A stretch of DNA of 44,259 nt, from the NCBI GenBank assembly GCA_963966775.1, contig CAXAAH010000009.1:1-44259 (forward strand), read 5' to 3'. The notes under the pieces were generated by a model that saw only the letters and a list, made by a program, of their open reading frames with translations, ran no database searches and was not told the DNA's origin. A program made the translations under genes and the position numbers. Shown in pieces: positions 1-7,803 of the stretch. The DNA is from UBA685 sp002299005. Its GTDB lineage: Bacteria > Pseudomonadota > Alphaproteobacteria > Puniceispirillales > Puniceispirillaceae. Position 1 is the stretch's first letter. Every line of letters begins with the position of its first letter.

Positions 1-160
1 GCCTGATTAGATGCCTTATTAGGGGTGCTTTGCTGAGATGAGGTCATGATAGGTGCCATAATGGGGCCAAAGGTGGTTTGATGCTAGTAAAATAGCACAG
101 TCAAACAGGGTGGGGGGCTGAAAGATCATTGAAATCAAAAGGCTGACAGCCTAGAGTGAG

Positions 161-190
161 GCACGACAGAGCACGATAGCGCACGATAAG
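161..190. repeat. Three tandem 10-bp repeats upstream of the GT39 gene
   Basis: Three adjacent decamers, GCACGACAGA, GCACGATAGC and GCACGATAAG, share the core GCACGAYA. They lie about 75-100 bp upstream of the glycosyltransferase start. A spacing of about one helical turn puts all copies on the same DNA face, which would suit a regulator binding site, but it could equally be a neutral slippage product. No clear -35/-10 pair was identified beside it. Confidence 0.5.
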
Positions 191-263
191 ATAGGGCTAA
201 AAAACGCCCAACTTAGGTGATTGCTTTGGCTCTTTTAGGTGATGGTGGCAGGAAGGCCGGTAA

Positions 264-1961
264 ATGCAGCTATTTCGCATGTTCGAAAATAGGCAGAAAA
301 TAGCCGCGATGGTGAGCGAATTCCTGCGCCTGAAATCAGCGATTTGGATCGTCATGATATTGCTCGGCTGTGCGGTTATGGTCGGCCACCAAACATTGGC
401 GCCTATCGACAGAGATGAAGCACGCTTTAGTCAGGCAAGCAAACAGATGGTTGCCTCAAAAGACTTTATCACAATCAAATTTCAAGATGAATATCGCGCC
501 AAAAAACCTGCGGGGATTTATTGGTTGCAAGCCTCTTCAGCGGCCCTATTAGGCGCGGATGATATTGCCAATTATCGCCTGCCAACATTGGCCGGCTATT
601 TGGCCTCTTTTGCGCTTATCTTTGCCTTTGCCAAAATGATGAATTTACGCGGTTGGGGCGGTCTCGCGCCGATGATGGCGGGGCTGTTATTGGCCGCAAA
701 TTTTATCGTCTTTGCCGAAGCGCATTTGGCGAAAACAGATTCGGTGCTTCTGGCACTGATACTATGGCAGCAATATGCGCTGTTTGATATTTATAGGCGG
801 CGATTTGACGGCCAAGCAGGGGCGGCCATTAACCAGTTTTGGATAGCCCTTGGCCTCGCGGTTTTGGTCAAAGGGCCAATTGGCCCTGCGGTTGCTTTAT
901 CAACGATACTGATGCTTAGCGTCTTTGACAGATCGCGCTTACTGGTCTCGCAAATGCGGTTTTTGCGCGGGCTATTTATCACCGCTGTCATCGTCGCGCC
1001 TTGGGCTATCTCGGTACAGATTGCGACGCAAGGGGCGTTCTTAGATATTGCGATTAAGGCTGATTTCTTGGCCAAGGTGCAATCGGCCCAAGAATCGCAT
1101 GGCGCGCCTTTTGGGACATATTTCTTGCTCTTGCCGCTCTTATGCTTTCCGGCATCTTTATTTGCGGGCCATTTGGCGATGATTGGCAAAGATATCTTTA
1201 AACGTGATAAGGGCCGGTTCTTAATCGCGTGGCTGGTAGGCTATTGGCTAATCATCGAATTGGTGCCGACGAAATTACCGCATTATGTCCTGCCAGCTTT
1301 GCCCGCCTTGTGGCTGTTGGTGGTCATGTGCTTTGCCTATCCTGCGCCAATTGCCAAATGGCGCATCAGGTTAAGCTATGGGATTAGCGGTATCGCGGCG
1401 CTGAGCGGTGCGGCATTGGCCTTGGTTTTGGGCGTGCTTGCTTTGCGCTATGGCGGTGTGGGAAGCGGTGCGGCGTTTTTCTTTAGCCTCTTGGCTATCT
1501 TGTTAACAGCGGGTCTTTTGGCGCTTTTCTGGCGCTGGATGAAGGCCCCACAATCAGCGCTTATGGCCGGCATATTGGCCCTTGGCATCATCATCCAGAT
1601 GGTCATTGTCGCAGGCGTCATCGCCAACGCCAACCGCATCCATCCCTCATCGGCGCTGGCATCTGAAATTGCGGGCCTGAAAAGCCGCCCTGCTTTGATT
1701 GCGGCGGCCGGCTATCATGAGCCATCAATGGTGTTCTTGCTGGGGCGCGATGTTTTGCTGGTGCAAGAGACAGAGGCGGCCTTATTATTGGCAGAGGCAC
1801 CAGATGGTCTGGCCATTATCGAAGCGCGCAAAAAACAAACCTTTCTTGAGACCGCCACAAAATTAGATCTAAGCCTTGAAGAGGTGGCGCGTGTTGATGG
1901 CTTTAATATCTCAAAAGGCCAAGATATCACGCTTAGTCTTTATCGGCGCAAAGCTGAGTAG
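264..1961 (+). CDS. GT39 (ArnT/PMT-like) lipid-linked sugar glycosyltransferase
   Basis: This is a 565-residue polytopic inner-membrane protein. After a short cytoplasmic N-terminus and a first membrane segment (about residues 24-42), the first periplasmic loop carries the Asp-Glu pair D51-E52 in IDRDEARF. That is the family position of the catalytic acidic residue in GT39 enzymes such as ArnT and protein mannosyltransferases. A series of about ten hydrophobic segments follows, then a soluble C-terminal domain of about 100 residues, as in ArnT. The start at 264 has AGGAAGG seven bases upstream; an internal ATG at 309 has no comparable site. It lies 172 bp before a GT2 enzyme and a lipid-A N-terminal-domain protein. 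This trio is commonly found together in Alphaproteobacteria and is thought to move sugars from polyprenyl phosphate onto an envelope lipid. The exact sugar and acceptor cannot be read from the sequence. Confidence 0.82.
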   Translation: MQLFRMFENRQKIAAMVSEFLRLKSAIWIVMILLGCAVMVGHQTLAPIDRDEARFSQASKQMVASKDFITIKFQDEYRAKKPAGIYWLQASSAALLGADDIANYRLPTLAGYLASFALIFAFAKMMNLRGWGGLAPMMAGLLLAANFIVFAEAHLAKTDSVLLALILWQQYALFDIYRRRFDGQAGAAINQFWIALGLAVLVKGPIGPAVALSTILMLSVFDRSRLLVSQMRFLRGLFITAVIVAPWAISVQIATQGAFLDIAIKADFLAKVQSAQESHGAPFGTYFLLLPLLCFPASLFAGHLAMIGKDIFKRDKGRFLIAWLVGYWLIIELVPTKLPHYVLPALPALWLLVVMCFAYPAPIAKWRIRLSYGISGIAALSGAALALVLGVLALRYGGVGSGAAFFFSLLAILLTAGLLALFWRWMKAPQSALMAGILALGIIIQMVIVAGVIANANRIHPSSALASEIAGLKSRPALIAAAGYHEPSMVFLLGRDVLLVQETEAALLLAEAPDGLAIIEARKKQTFLETATKLDLSLEEVARVDGFNISKGQDITLSLYRRKAE

Positions 1962-2133
1962 CTCTGGCGGCTTATAGGCTTTTCAGCAAGGCGATTTGAC
2001 GGACGGGTATCAACCCGTTACAAACAGATTTATCAGGCGCTTTACAGGGCCTTCAAAGTTAAGATTATTATGGGTAAGGCTAGCGGCTCATAAGGCGCAT
2101 TTGGCTTATTCTTTTTTTGCAAAAAGTGGTTTT

Positions 2134-3033
2134 ATGACAATAGCGCCTCTCTCAAATTTAGTTGTGAATGACACCCTGTCAAATGGCGCGGTGACCATAA
2201 ATAACGCGTCTTGTGATTTATCTGTGATCGTGCCTGTGATGAATGAGCAAGGTAATATTCGCCCGCTCATTGATGAGATTGGCGCGGCGCTTGCGGGGCG
2301 TGATTACGAGATTATCTATATTGATGATGGCTCTGATGATGGCTCAGCGGATGAGTTGGCCCTTGCCGCATCTGAGGTTGATAGGCTGATTGTGTTGCGC
2401 CATAGCGTGCGAGCGGGCCAATCTGCGGCTATTCGTTCGGGTCTTTTGCGCTCATCAGGCAAATTGATTTGCGTGCTTGATGGTGATGGCCAGAATGTGC
2501 CAGCCGACCTGCCGCATCTCATTGAGGAGCTGGCGGGGATCAGGCCTGCCACAGGTATGGCAGGCGGGGTGCGTACCAAGCGCGTTGATAGCTTTATGCG
2601 CCGCAAAGCCTCTGCCTTTGCGCGCTTTGTCCGTGCGACCATGCTAAAAGATCACCACCCTGATTCAGGCTGTGGGATCAAGGTGGTTGATAGAGATATT
2701 TTTATGCAATTGCCCTTTTTCAATCATATGCATCGCTTTATGCCGACCCTTGTCCGGCGCGCGGGTGGTGAGGTTTTGGCCGTGTCTGTGGCGCATCGTG
2801 CCAGAGGCGCTGGGGCATCGAAATATACGAATTTGAACCGCTTGCTGGTCGGGATTGTCGATATTATCGGCGTGATTTGGTTGCTAGCACGCGCCGATAA
2901 ATCAAGCGCTGTGACGGTGGTAAGCCTGCCGTCAAAGACGGTTAAGGCAAAAAAGCCAGCCAAAAAGCCAGCTAAGAAAGCGGCTAAGAAAGCGGCCAAA
3001 AAAGCTGTTAAGAAAAAGGGGACAAGCTCATGA
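2134..3033 (+). CDS. GT2 family (DPM1-like) polyprenyl-phosphate glycosyltransferase with Lys/Ala-rich tail
   Basis: The N-terminal Rossmann-type domain opens with LSVIVPVMNEQGN and has YIDDGSDDGS and the DxD-type motif in LDGDGQN. These are the nucleotide-sugar and metal-binding elements of the GT2/dolichol-phosphate-mannose synthase family. One hydrophobic stretch near the C-terminus (LLVGIVDIIGVIWLL) could anchor the protein to the inner membrane. The enzyme probably transfers a sugar from a nucleotide donor to polyprenyl phosphate, supplying the GT39 enzyme upstream. The frame is open back to a TTG at 1996, but those extra 46 residues look unlike the family, so the ATG at 2134 is preferred; neither start has a strong ribosome site. 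The last ~29 residues are an unusual AKKPAKK/AAKK histone-H1-like tail. The stop overlaps the next gene in ATGA, which suggests translational coupling. Confidence 0.8.
   Translation: MTIAPLSNLVVNDTLSNGAVTINNASCDLSVIVPVMNEQGNIRPLIDEIGAALAGRDYEIIYIDDGSDDGSADELALAASEVDRLIVLRHSVRAGQSAAIRSGLLRSSGKLICVLDGDGQNVPADLPHLIEELAGIRPATGMAGGVRTKRVDSFMRRKASAFARFVRATMLKDHHPDSGCGIKVVDRDIFMQLPFFNHMHRFMPTLVRRAGGEVLAVSVAHRARGAGASKYTNLNRLLVGIVDIIGVIWLLARADKSSAVTVVSLPSKTVKAKKPAKKPAKKAAKKAAKKAVKKKGTSS
2938..3020 (+). repeat. Lys/Ala/Pro codon repeat encoding a histone-like tail
   Basis: Near-tandem 12-bp units of the type AARAARCCAGCY / AARAARGCGGCY encode successive KKPA and KKAA blocks at the end of the GT2 glycosyltransferase. 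Such DNA can expand or contract in frame. The peptide resembles the lysine-rich tails of bacterial histone-H1-like proteins, but here it is fused to a glycosyltransferase. Confidence 0.8.
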
Positions 3034-3401
3034 TTGGCGCTTTGTCAGACGCGATTGCCACAGGCGCTCTTGGCGTTGGCAGTTTTTTGGTCATGCTCTT
3101 GCCGTTCTTGCCTGCCTCATTGGCAACAGAGCCAGAGCAGATTATGATCATTGTCGGCTTTGGCGGTCAGGCTTTATTTGCCAGCCGTTTTATCATCCAA
3201 TGGATTAAGTCTGAAGGTGCGGGCAAATCAGTTATCCCTGTCACCTTTTGGTATTTCTCAATCGGCGGCGGCGCGGTACTGTTCCTTTATGCGATTTGGC
3301 GCCAAGATCCGGTGATTATGTGCGGTCAGGGGCTAGGCCTATTTATTTATGCGCGTAATTTATATTTTGTCTTGCGCTCGCAAAAAGCCGAAGCGCAATA
3401 G
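3030..3401 (+). CDS. Lipid-A-disaccharide synthase N-terminal-domain (LABNT) membrane protein
   Basis: This 123-residue protein has three hydrophobic segments (about residues 10-30, 38-58 and 70-90) and a shorter one at 95-115. The pattern ASRFIIQW...SVIPVTFWYFSIGGG...LYAIWRQDPV...IYARNL is the signature of the small LABNT family, originally seen at the N-terminus of some LpxB proteins and often standing alone. The family sits in the inner membrane and is associated with lipid A or related lipid glycosylation; its biochemical activity is not defined. Its start overlaps the stop of the GT2 gene by four bases (ATGA), so the two are almost certainly co-translated. It is the last gene of the envelope cassette and converges with the EVE-domain gene 14 bp away. 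Confidence 0.82.
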   Translation: MIGALSDAIATGALGVGSFLVMLLPFLPASLATEPEQIMIIVGFGGQALFASRFIIQWIKSEGAGKSVIPVTFWYFSIGGGAVLFLYAIWRQDPVIMCGQGLGLFIYARNLYFVLRSQKAEAQ

Positions 3402-3415
3402 TCTCCAGAAATCTC

Positions 3416-3835
3416 TCAGAGGTCTGTTTCGGCCATTTGTAGAATAAACGCCCATTGCGCCTCACTAACAGGCACAACAGATAGGCGTGACTGGCGGATG
3501 AGTGCGAAATCTTGCAAGCACGCCTCTGCCTTTATCATCGCCAGCGTCACAGGGCTGGTGACAGATTTCAGCGCCTTGACCGTCACCATCCCAAAGCGGC
3601 CAGAGGCATCTGTGGGATCGCGATGATAGGTCTGGATGACCTCAACAATGCCGACAATTTGTTTCTCATTGACCGAATGATAGAAAAAGCCGCGATCGCC
3701 TATGGCCATGGCTTTCATATTATTGGCGGCCTGATAATTGCGCACACCATCCCAGCCCTCGCCCGCATCTCCCTTGGCGATTTGATCTTGCCATGACCAA
3801 GATGATGGTTCTGATTTGAACAGCCAATAAGCCAT
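3416..3835 (-). CDS. EVE domain-containing protein
   Basis: This 139-residue protein starts with MAYWLFKSEPSSWSW, the hallmark opening of EVE-domain (formerly DUF55, thymocyte nuclear protein 1-like) proteins. Further family blocks follow: WDGVRNYQAANNM, GDRGFFYHS and VGIVEV. EVE domains are PUA-like folds that bind modified bases in DNA or RNA; the partner of this stand-alone bacterial version is unknown. It is the last gene of a three-gene unit (tsaD, gpsA, EVE), 10 bp after the gpsA stop, an arrangement familiar from Alphaproteobacteria. The length is usual for single-domain members. Confidence 0.88.
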   Translation of the reverse strand: MAYWLFKSEPSSWSWQDQIAKGDAGEGWDGVRNYQAANNMKAMAIGDRGFFYHSVNEKQIVGIVEVIQTYHRDPTDASGRFGMVTVKALKSVTSPVTLAMIKAEACLQDFALIRQSRLSVVPVSEAQWAFILQMAETDL

Positions 3836-3845
3836 ATTATCCCCT

Positions 3846-4874
3846 TTATTCTGGCGCAGGTGGGCGTGCTAGTAGCTCTGTTATAAGCATGGTAAGATCT
3901 GCGCCTTGTAATGCTTTTGTGACCGCGTGGGTGATGGGCATTTCTATGCCTAAGGCGGTGGCGCGTTGATGCAAAATAGGCGCTGTTCTTGCCCCTTCTG
4001 CAAGCGCATCTGGCAAGGGTTTGCCAGCGCCCAATGCCAGCCCATAGGCCATGTTGCGCGAATGTGGCCCGGCCGCTGTGAGGGTCAAATCGCCCATGCC
4101 CGCCAGCCCATTAAGGACATTAGGATTGCCGCCAAGGGCTGTGATAAGACGCCCTGTCTCAGCAAGGCCTCTTGTGATAAGGGCGGCTTTGGCATTATCG
4201 CCCAGACCAAGGCCAGCAGAAATGCCCGCCGCCAAAGCGATGACATTTTTCACCGCTCCGCCAACCGCGACACCCATAGGGTCATCATTTGAGTAAAGCC
4301 GCATCGTGCTATGGGTGAAATGGCGCACGATTTCATCTGCCAATGCTTTGCTAGATGATGAGGCGACAAGCGCGCAAGGCAGGCCTTTTATGACCTCATC
4401 AGCAAAAGACGGGCCTGATAGCATCGCAAAGGCTCTGTTTGGCGCGGCTTGCTTCATAAATTCGGGCAGTAACAAGGCTGTGGTGCCTGTTGAGCCGGTC
4501 GTATCAGCGACATCAATCAGGCCTTTGGCGCAGAGAATAATCGGGCAATCAGGGCGGGCTGTGCGCTCAATCAGGGCAATCGCTTCGCCGGTTGCGGCGG
4601 CAGGCAATACCAGATAAATCGCATCTGCGTGCGCGATTAATGCCTCATCTGTCGTGGCGTCAAGCGTGCATGGCAGGGGCATATTATCAAGGCGCGGCAC
4701 GATGCCAGATGATAGGGCTTTGGCGGTCGCCTCATCACGCACAAGACAAGTGGCGTCAAGATGAGGTTGCTTTGTCAATATCGCGGCAATCGCCGCACCC
4801 CACGCACCGCCGCCTATGATGAGAATTTGCGGTCTTTGTGCCGGGTCTTTTTGTGCCAGGTCTTTTTGTGCCAT
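3846..4874 (-). CDS. gpsA: NAD(P)H-dependent glycerol-3-phosphate dehydrogenase
   Basis: GpsA reduces dihydroxyacetone phosphate to sn-glycerol 3-phosphate, the backbone for phospholipid synthesis, in the cytoplasm. The Rossmann motif GGGAWGAA lies at about residues 21-28. Further family blocks are CAKGLI, LSGPSFADEV and GAVKNVIALAAGI with the catalytic lysine, then the GLGDNAKAALITRGLAE segment. The length of 342 residues is normal. The N-terminus carries a duplicated AQKD segment (AQKDLAQKDPAQ) ahead of the Rossmann strand, produced by a 15-bp tandem repeat at the DNA level. The gene starts 19 bp after tsaD and is followed 10 bp later by the EVE gene, so the three are probably one transcript. 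Confidence 0.95.
   Translation of the reverse strand: MAQKDLAQKDPAQRPQILIIGGGAWGAAIAAILTKQPHLDATCLVRDEATAKALSSGIVPRLDNMPLPCTLDATTDEALIAHADAIYLVLPAAATGEAIALIERTARPDCPIILCAKGLIDVADTTGSTGTTALLLPEFMKQAAPNRAFAMLSGPSFADEVIKGLPCALVASSSSKALADEIVRHFTHSTMRLYSNDDPMGVAVGGAVKNVIALAAGISAGLGLGDNAKAALITRGLAETGRLITALGGNPNVLNGLAGMGDLTLTAAGPHSRNMAYGLALGAGKPLPDALAEGARTAPILHQRATALGIEMPITHAVTKALQGADLTMLITELLARPPAPE
4844..4873 (-). repeat. 15-bp tandem duplication in the gpsA 5' end
   Basis: Two adjacent near-identical 15-bp units (GGTCTTTTTGTGCCA on the + strand, with one base varying) plus a third degenerate partial copy encode the repeated AQKD at the GpsA N-terminus. The insertion lies before the nucleotide-binding fold and should be tolerated. 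Confidence 0.75.
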
Positions 4875-4893
4875 ATTAGGGGGCCTTTATTTG

Positions 4894-5988
4894 TTAGGGG
4901 CGTACGCCGCGACCGGGCGGTGGGGCGGCTGTCTTATCCAAGGGCCAGCGGGGGCGTGGGGCAAAATCGAGCGGGGAAGATGTGCCAAGAAAGGCATATT
5001 CAACACCAGCCCATGCGATCATCGCGGCATTATCTGTGCATAATTTAGCCGGCGGCACTGCCAAGCGGATGCCGCGTTTGCTGGTTGTCTCATCGAGGGT
5101 TGCGGCAATCGCTTTATTGGCGGCGACACCGCCTGCGACAACTAAGACAGGGTCTTTGGCAAAAGCCTCATTGGTAAGGGCGATATCAAGCGCCTTATTA
5201 ATGCGGTCACCAAGGCATTCTGTAATAGCGGCTTGTAATGAGGCGGCATAATCAGCGATTGAATGCGCGGCGCCATGTTTCTCAAAGGCTTGTGCGAGCG
5301 CGGTTTTAAGACCTGAGAAAGAAAAGTGACAATGAGCGGCGCCTTTTAACGGGCGCGGCAGACGCAGCGCTTTTGGATTGCCTGCAAGCGCGGATTTTTC
5401 AATTGCTGGCCCGCCCGGATAGCCAAGACCAAGCACTTTGGCCCCCTTATCAAACAGCTCTCCTGCGGCATCATCCATTGTGGTGCCAAGACGCTCATAA
5501 TCACCAATGCCTTTGACAAGCAAGATTTGTGTATGGCCACCTGAGACAAGCAATAGCAAATAAGGAAAAGCGACCTTATCTGTCAGGCGGGCCGTTAGCG
5601 CATGACCTTCTAGATGGTTGATGGCGTAATAGGGCTTGTCATGGAATTGTGCCATCGCTTTGGCGGCAACGGTGCCGACCAGAACGCCGCCTATCAGCCC
5701 CGGGCCAGCGGTGGCGGCAATGCCATCAATCTCATCCCAGCTAATCGCGGCCTCTGCAAGGGCGCGGCGCACGACAGGCTCTAGCGTATCAAGATGCGCT
5801 CTTGCGGCAATCTCTGGCACAACGCCCCCATGGGCGGCATGAATTTCAGACGAAGAGGCGATGACATTTGAGAGGATCTGGTGGTCAGAACGCACAATCG
5901 CGGCGGCTGTCTCATCACAAGAGCTTTCAAGCCCTAAGATGGTGACAGGGGCCATTTTGTCATCTTTTTTCACAATATGCGCGGTCAT
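4894..5988 (-). CDS. tsaD: tRNA N6-adenosine threonylcarbamoyltransferase
   Basis: TsaD (Gcp/Kae1/YgjD) transfers the threonylcarbamoyl group to A37 of ANN-decoding tRNAs, working with TsaB and TsaE. The ASKHA-fold markers are present: GLESSCDETAAAIV near the start, HAAHGGVVPEIAAR with metal-binding His residues, the HLEGHALTAR block, LVSGGHTQILLV, and VVAGGVAANKAI, which leads to the C-terminal metal ligand region CTDNAAMIAW. Three in-frame starts exist: 6009 (no ribosome site), 5988 (AAAGGAA about 11 bases upstream, chosen here) and 5955 (MAPVTILGLESS, giving the most typical N-terminus). It heads the tsaD-gpsA-EVE unit and is divergent from hemC with only about 50 bp between them, so both promoters must sit in or near the gene ends. 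Confidence 0.94.
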   Translation of the reverse strand: MTAHIVKKDDKMAPVTILGLESSCDETAAAIVRSDHQILSNVIASSSEIHAAHGGVVPEIAARAHLDTLEPVVRRALAEAAISWDEIDGIAATAGPGLIGGVLVGTVAAKAMAQFHDKPYYAINHLEGHALTARLTDKVAFPYLLLLVSGGHTQILLVKGIGDYERLGTTMDDAAGELFDKGAKVLGLGYPGGPAIEKSALAGNPKALRLPRPLKGAAHCHFSFSGLKTALAQAFEKHGAAHSIADYAASLQAAITECLGDRINKALDIALTNEAFAKDPVLVVAGGVAANKAIAATLDETTSKRGIRLAVPPAKLCTDNAAMIAWAGVEYAFLGTSSPLDFAPRPRWPLDKTAAPPPGRGVRP

Positions 5989-6037
5989 GAGCCATTTTTT
6001 CCTTTGCATCTATTTGATACATCATTAGACAGAAGTC

Positions 6038-6985
6038 ATGAAGTCCTATCACGAAATCTTTGCAGAAAATCCTTTGCGGATTGTGACGCGTCAATCGAAA
6101 TTGGCGATGGTGCAGACAGATATTGTCACCGCACAATTGGGTGATTGCGCCCATCAGGTGACAGGCATCTCAACCTCTGGTGATGAGATATTGGACAGAC
6201 CGCTTGTCGAAATTGGTGGCAAGGGGGTCTTCATCAAAGCGCTGGAAGCTGTGATGGTGCAAGGCAAGGCGGATGCGGCGGTGCATTCATTTAAGGATAT
6301 GGAAACGGTCTTGGCAGATGGCACGGCCTTATGCTGTGTTTTGCCGCGCGCTGATAGGCGTGATGCGCTTGTTGGGCCGTATAAATCGCTGGCAGATTTG
6401 CCGCAAGGCGCGGTGATAGGCACATCATCTGTGCGCCGCGCCTCTATTTTGCGCAATGCGCGTCCTGACCTTGAGATTAAATTATTGCGCGGTAATGTGC
6501 AAAGACGCCTCGCCCAATTAGAGGCAGGCGCTTATGATGCGATTATCTTGGCGATGGCGGGTCTTGAGCGGCTTGGCCTTGACGATAAGGGGCACCCGTT
6601 GGCAGAGACTGAGATGATGCCCGCCGCCTCGCAAGGTGTTATCGCCATTCAAATTGCCACACAAGATGAGGCGCGCGCCGATGCGATGAGGCATGTTTTT
6701 GCCATGATGCATTGCGCACAAACCGCCCTTTGTACCAGAGCAGAACGCGCGATGCTGGCCCATCTTGACGGGTCTTGCCGCACGCCGATTGGGGCTGTGG
6801 CGGATATTTTGGCCGATGGTCAATTGCGCTTGCAAGGCATGGTTCTTAGCACAGATGGGGCGCAAAAATTCGAAGCTGTTATGACCTCGATGATAAGCGA
6901 TGATGGTGATGAGGCAGAAGCGCTTGGTGTTCAGGTGGCAGATGCGCTATTATCACAATGTGGTGGGCGCGACTTCCTCGCATAG
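6038..6985 (+). CDS. hemC: Porphobilinogen deaminase (hydroxymethylbilane synthase)
   Basis: HemC polymerises four porphobilinogens into hydroxymethylbilane in the tetrapyrrole pathway. The 315-residue protein starts with the typical RIVTRQSKLAMVQ block. It also has VHSFKDMET, GTSSVRRASILRNARPDL and LLRGNVQRRLAQLEAGAYDAIILAMAGLERL. The invariant DGSCRTPIGA supplies C247, which covalently holds the dipyrromethane cofactor. It begins a heme/membrane cluster with hemD, a Mic60 homologue and HemY. A 76-bp gap to hemD has a G-rich hairpin-like stretch but no U tract, so read-through is likely. Confidence 0.96.
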   Translation: MKSYHEIFAENPLRIVTRQSKLAMVQTDIVTAQLGDCAHQVTGISTSGDEILDRPLVEIGGKGVFIKALEAVMVQGKADAAVHSFKDMETVLADGTALCCVLPRADRRDALVGPYKSLADLPQGAVIGTSSVRRASILRNARPDLEIKLLRGNVQRRLAQLEAGAYDAIILAMAGLERLGLDDKGHPLAETEMMPAASQGVIAIQIATQDEARADAMRHVFAMMHCAQTALCTRAERAMLAHLDGSCRTPIGAVADILADGQLRLQGMVLSTDGAQKFEAVMTSMISDDGDEAEALGVQVADALLSQCGGRDFLA

Positions 6986-7061
6986 CAAGGGGGGCTTTCC
7001 CAGCTATTGCAAATATCCCAGAGGGTTATTCTAAAGCGCCATTTAAGAGGGCTGTTAAGGT

Positions 7062-7802
7062 ATGATTTTATCATTAAGAGATAAAGAACTTGCCGCCTCT
7101 GATTGCACGCGGCTTCATGCTTATGGTGTGAACGCGATGGCGGCCCCTGCCCATCAGGGCGTCAAAAAACCCTATGATTATACGCTCGTGAATGAGGCGG
7201 CTGGCTTTATCATCACATCTGGACAGGCGGCCTATGCTTTGCCTGATACGGCGCAAGATAGACCTGTTTTCACCATTGGCAGAGCAAGCGCGGCGATGGC
7301 GCGTGCGCGCGGGTGTCAAAAGGTGCTGTCAGGGCCATCTGATGGTGCGGCGCTTGCCAAGATGATTGATGGCTATCTGCGCGATGGTCTGCTCGCACAT
7401 GGGCAGAAATTATGTTGGCTCCGTGGCAGTCAGATTAGTTTTGATATCGCCTCTGCTCTTGGCGCTGATAGGCATATTATTGATGAGGCGGTGGTCTATG
7501 AAATGCAGGCGGCCACGCATTTGCCTGCCGCTGTGATAGACGCGCTTAGCGCTGGTGAGGTGAGCGCCATTATGGTCTTGTCAAAAGCGCAATTAAGCGC
7601 CTTTGCCCAATTGCTTCATAGCCATGATTTATGGCACGTTAGAGATAAGATAAGCCTTTATGCGATCTCCCCCAAAGTGGCAAAGGCGGCGGAGACAGAT
7701 GGCTGGCGGTCTATTATTATTAGCCGTCGTAAACGGGCTTTATCTGTGCAGGCGGCGGTCATTTGTGATTGGCTGAATGAGCGGGAAAAGGACGAGCGAT
7801 AG
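7062..7802 (+). CDS. hemD: Uroporphyrinogen-III synthase
   Basis: HemD cyclises hydroxymethylbilane to uroporphyrinogen III. The family is poorly conserved. The 246-residue length, the position directly after hemC and the two-lobed alternation support the assignment: an N-terminal ISFTS-like position (ENEAAGFIITSGQAAYAL) and a central WLRGSQISFDIASAL block followed by VYEMQA and SGEVSAIMVLSK. The C-terminal segment near WRSIIISRRKRALSVQAAV is the usual late motif. The downstream Mic60 gene begins one base after, or overlaps, its stop, so the two are tightly coupled. Confidence 0.82.
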   Translation: MILSLRDKELAASDCTRLHAYGVNAMAAPAHQGVKKPYDYTLVNEAAGFIITSGQAAYALPDTAQDRPVFTIGRASAAMARARGCQKVLSGPSDGAALAKMIDGYLRDGLLAHGQKLCWLRGSQISFDIASALGADRHIIDEAVVYEMQAATHLPAAVIDALSAGEVSAIMVLSKAQLSAFAQLLHSHDLWHVRDKISLYAISPKVAKAAETDGWRSIIISRRKRALSVQAAVICDWLNEREKDER

Positions 7803-7803
7803 C

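Noticed and set aside
1..59. Possible 5' end of a - strand gene (ATG at 59 or 47, open to the window edge).
   Set aside because: Only about 20 codons are visible, there is no ribosome site, and a stop lies just upstream at 84-86; nothing separates it from chance.
1996..2133. Upstream extension of the GT2 glycosyltransferase from a TTG.
   Set aside because: It adds a basic stretch not expected in the family and has no ribosome site; the ATG at 2134 is simpler.
6986..7061. Terminator after hemC (G-run followed by CTTTCCC).
   Set aside because: A short weak stem with no U tract; hemD is expected to be co-transcribed.
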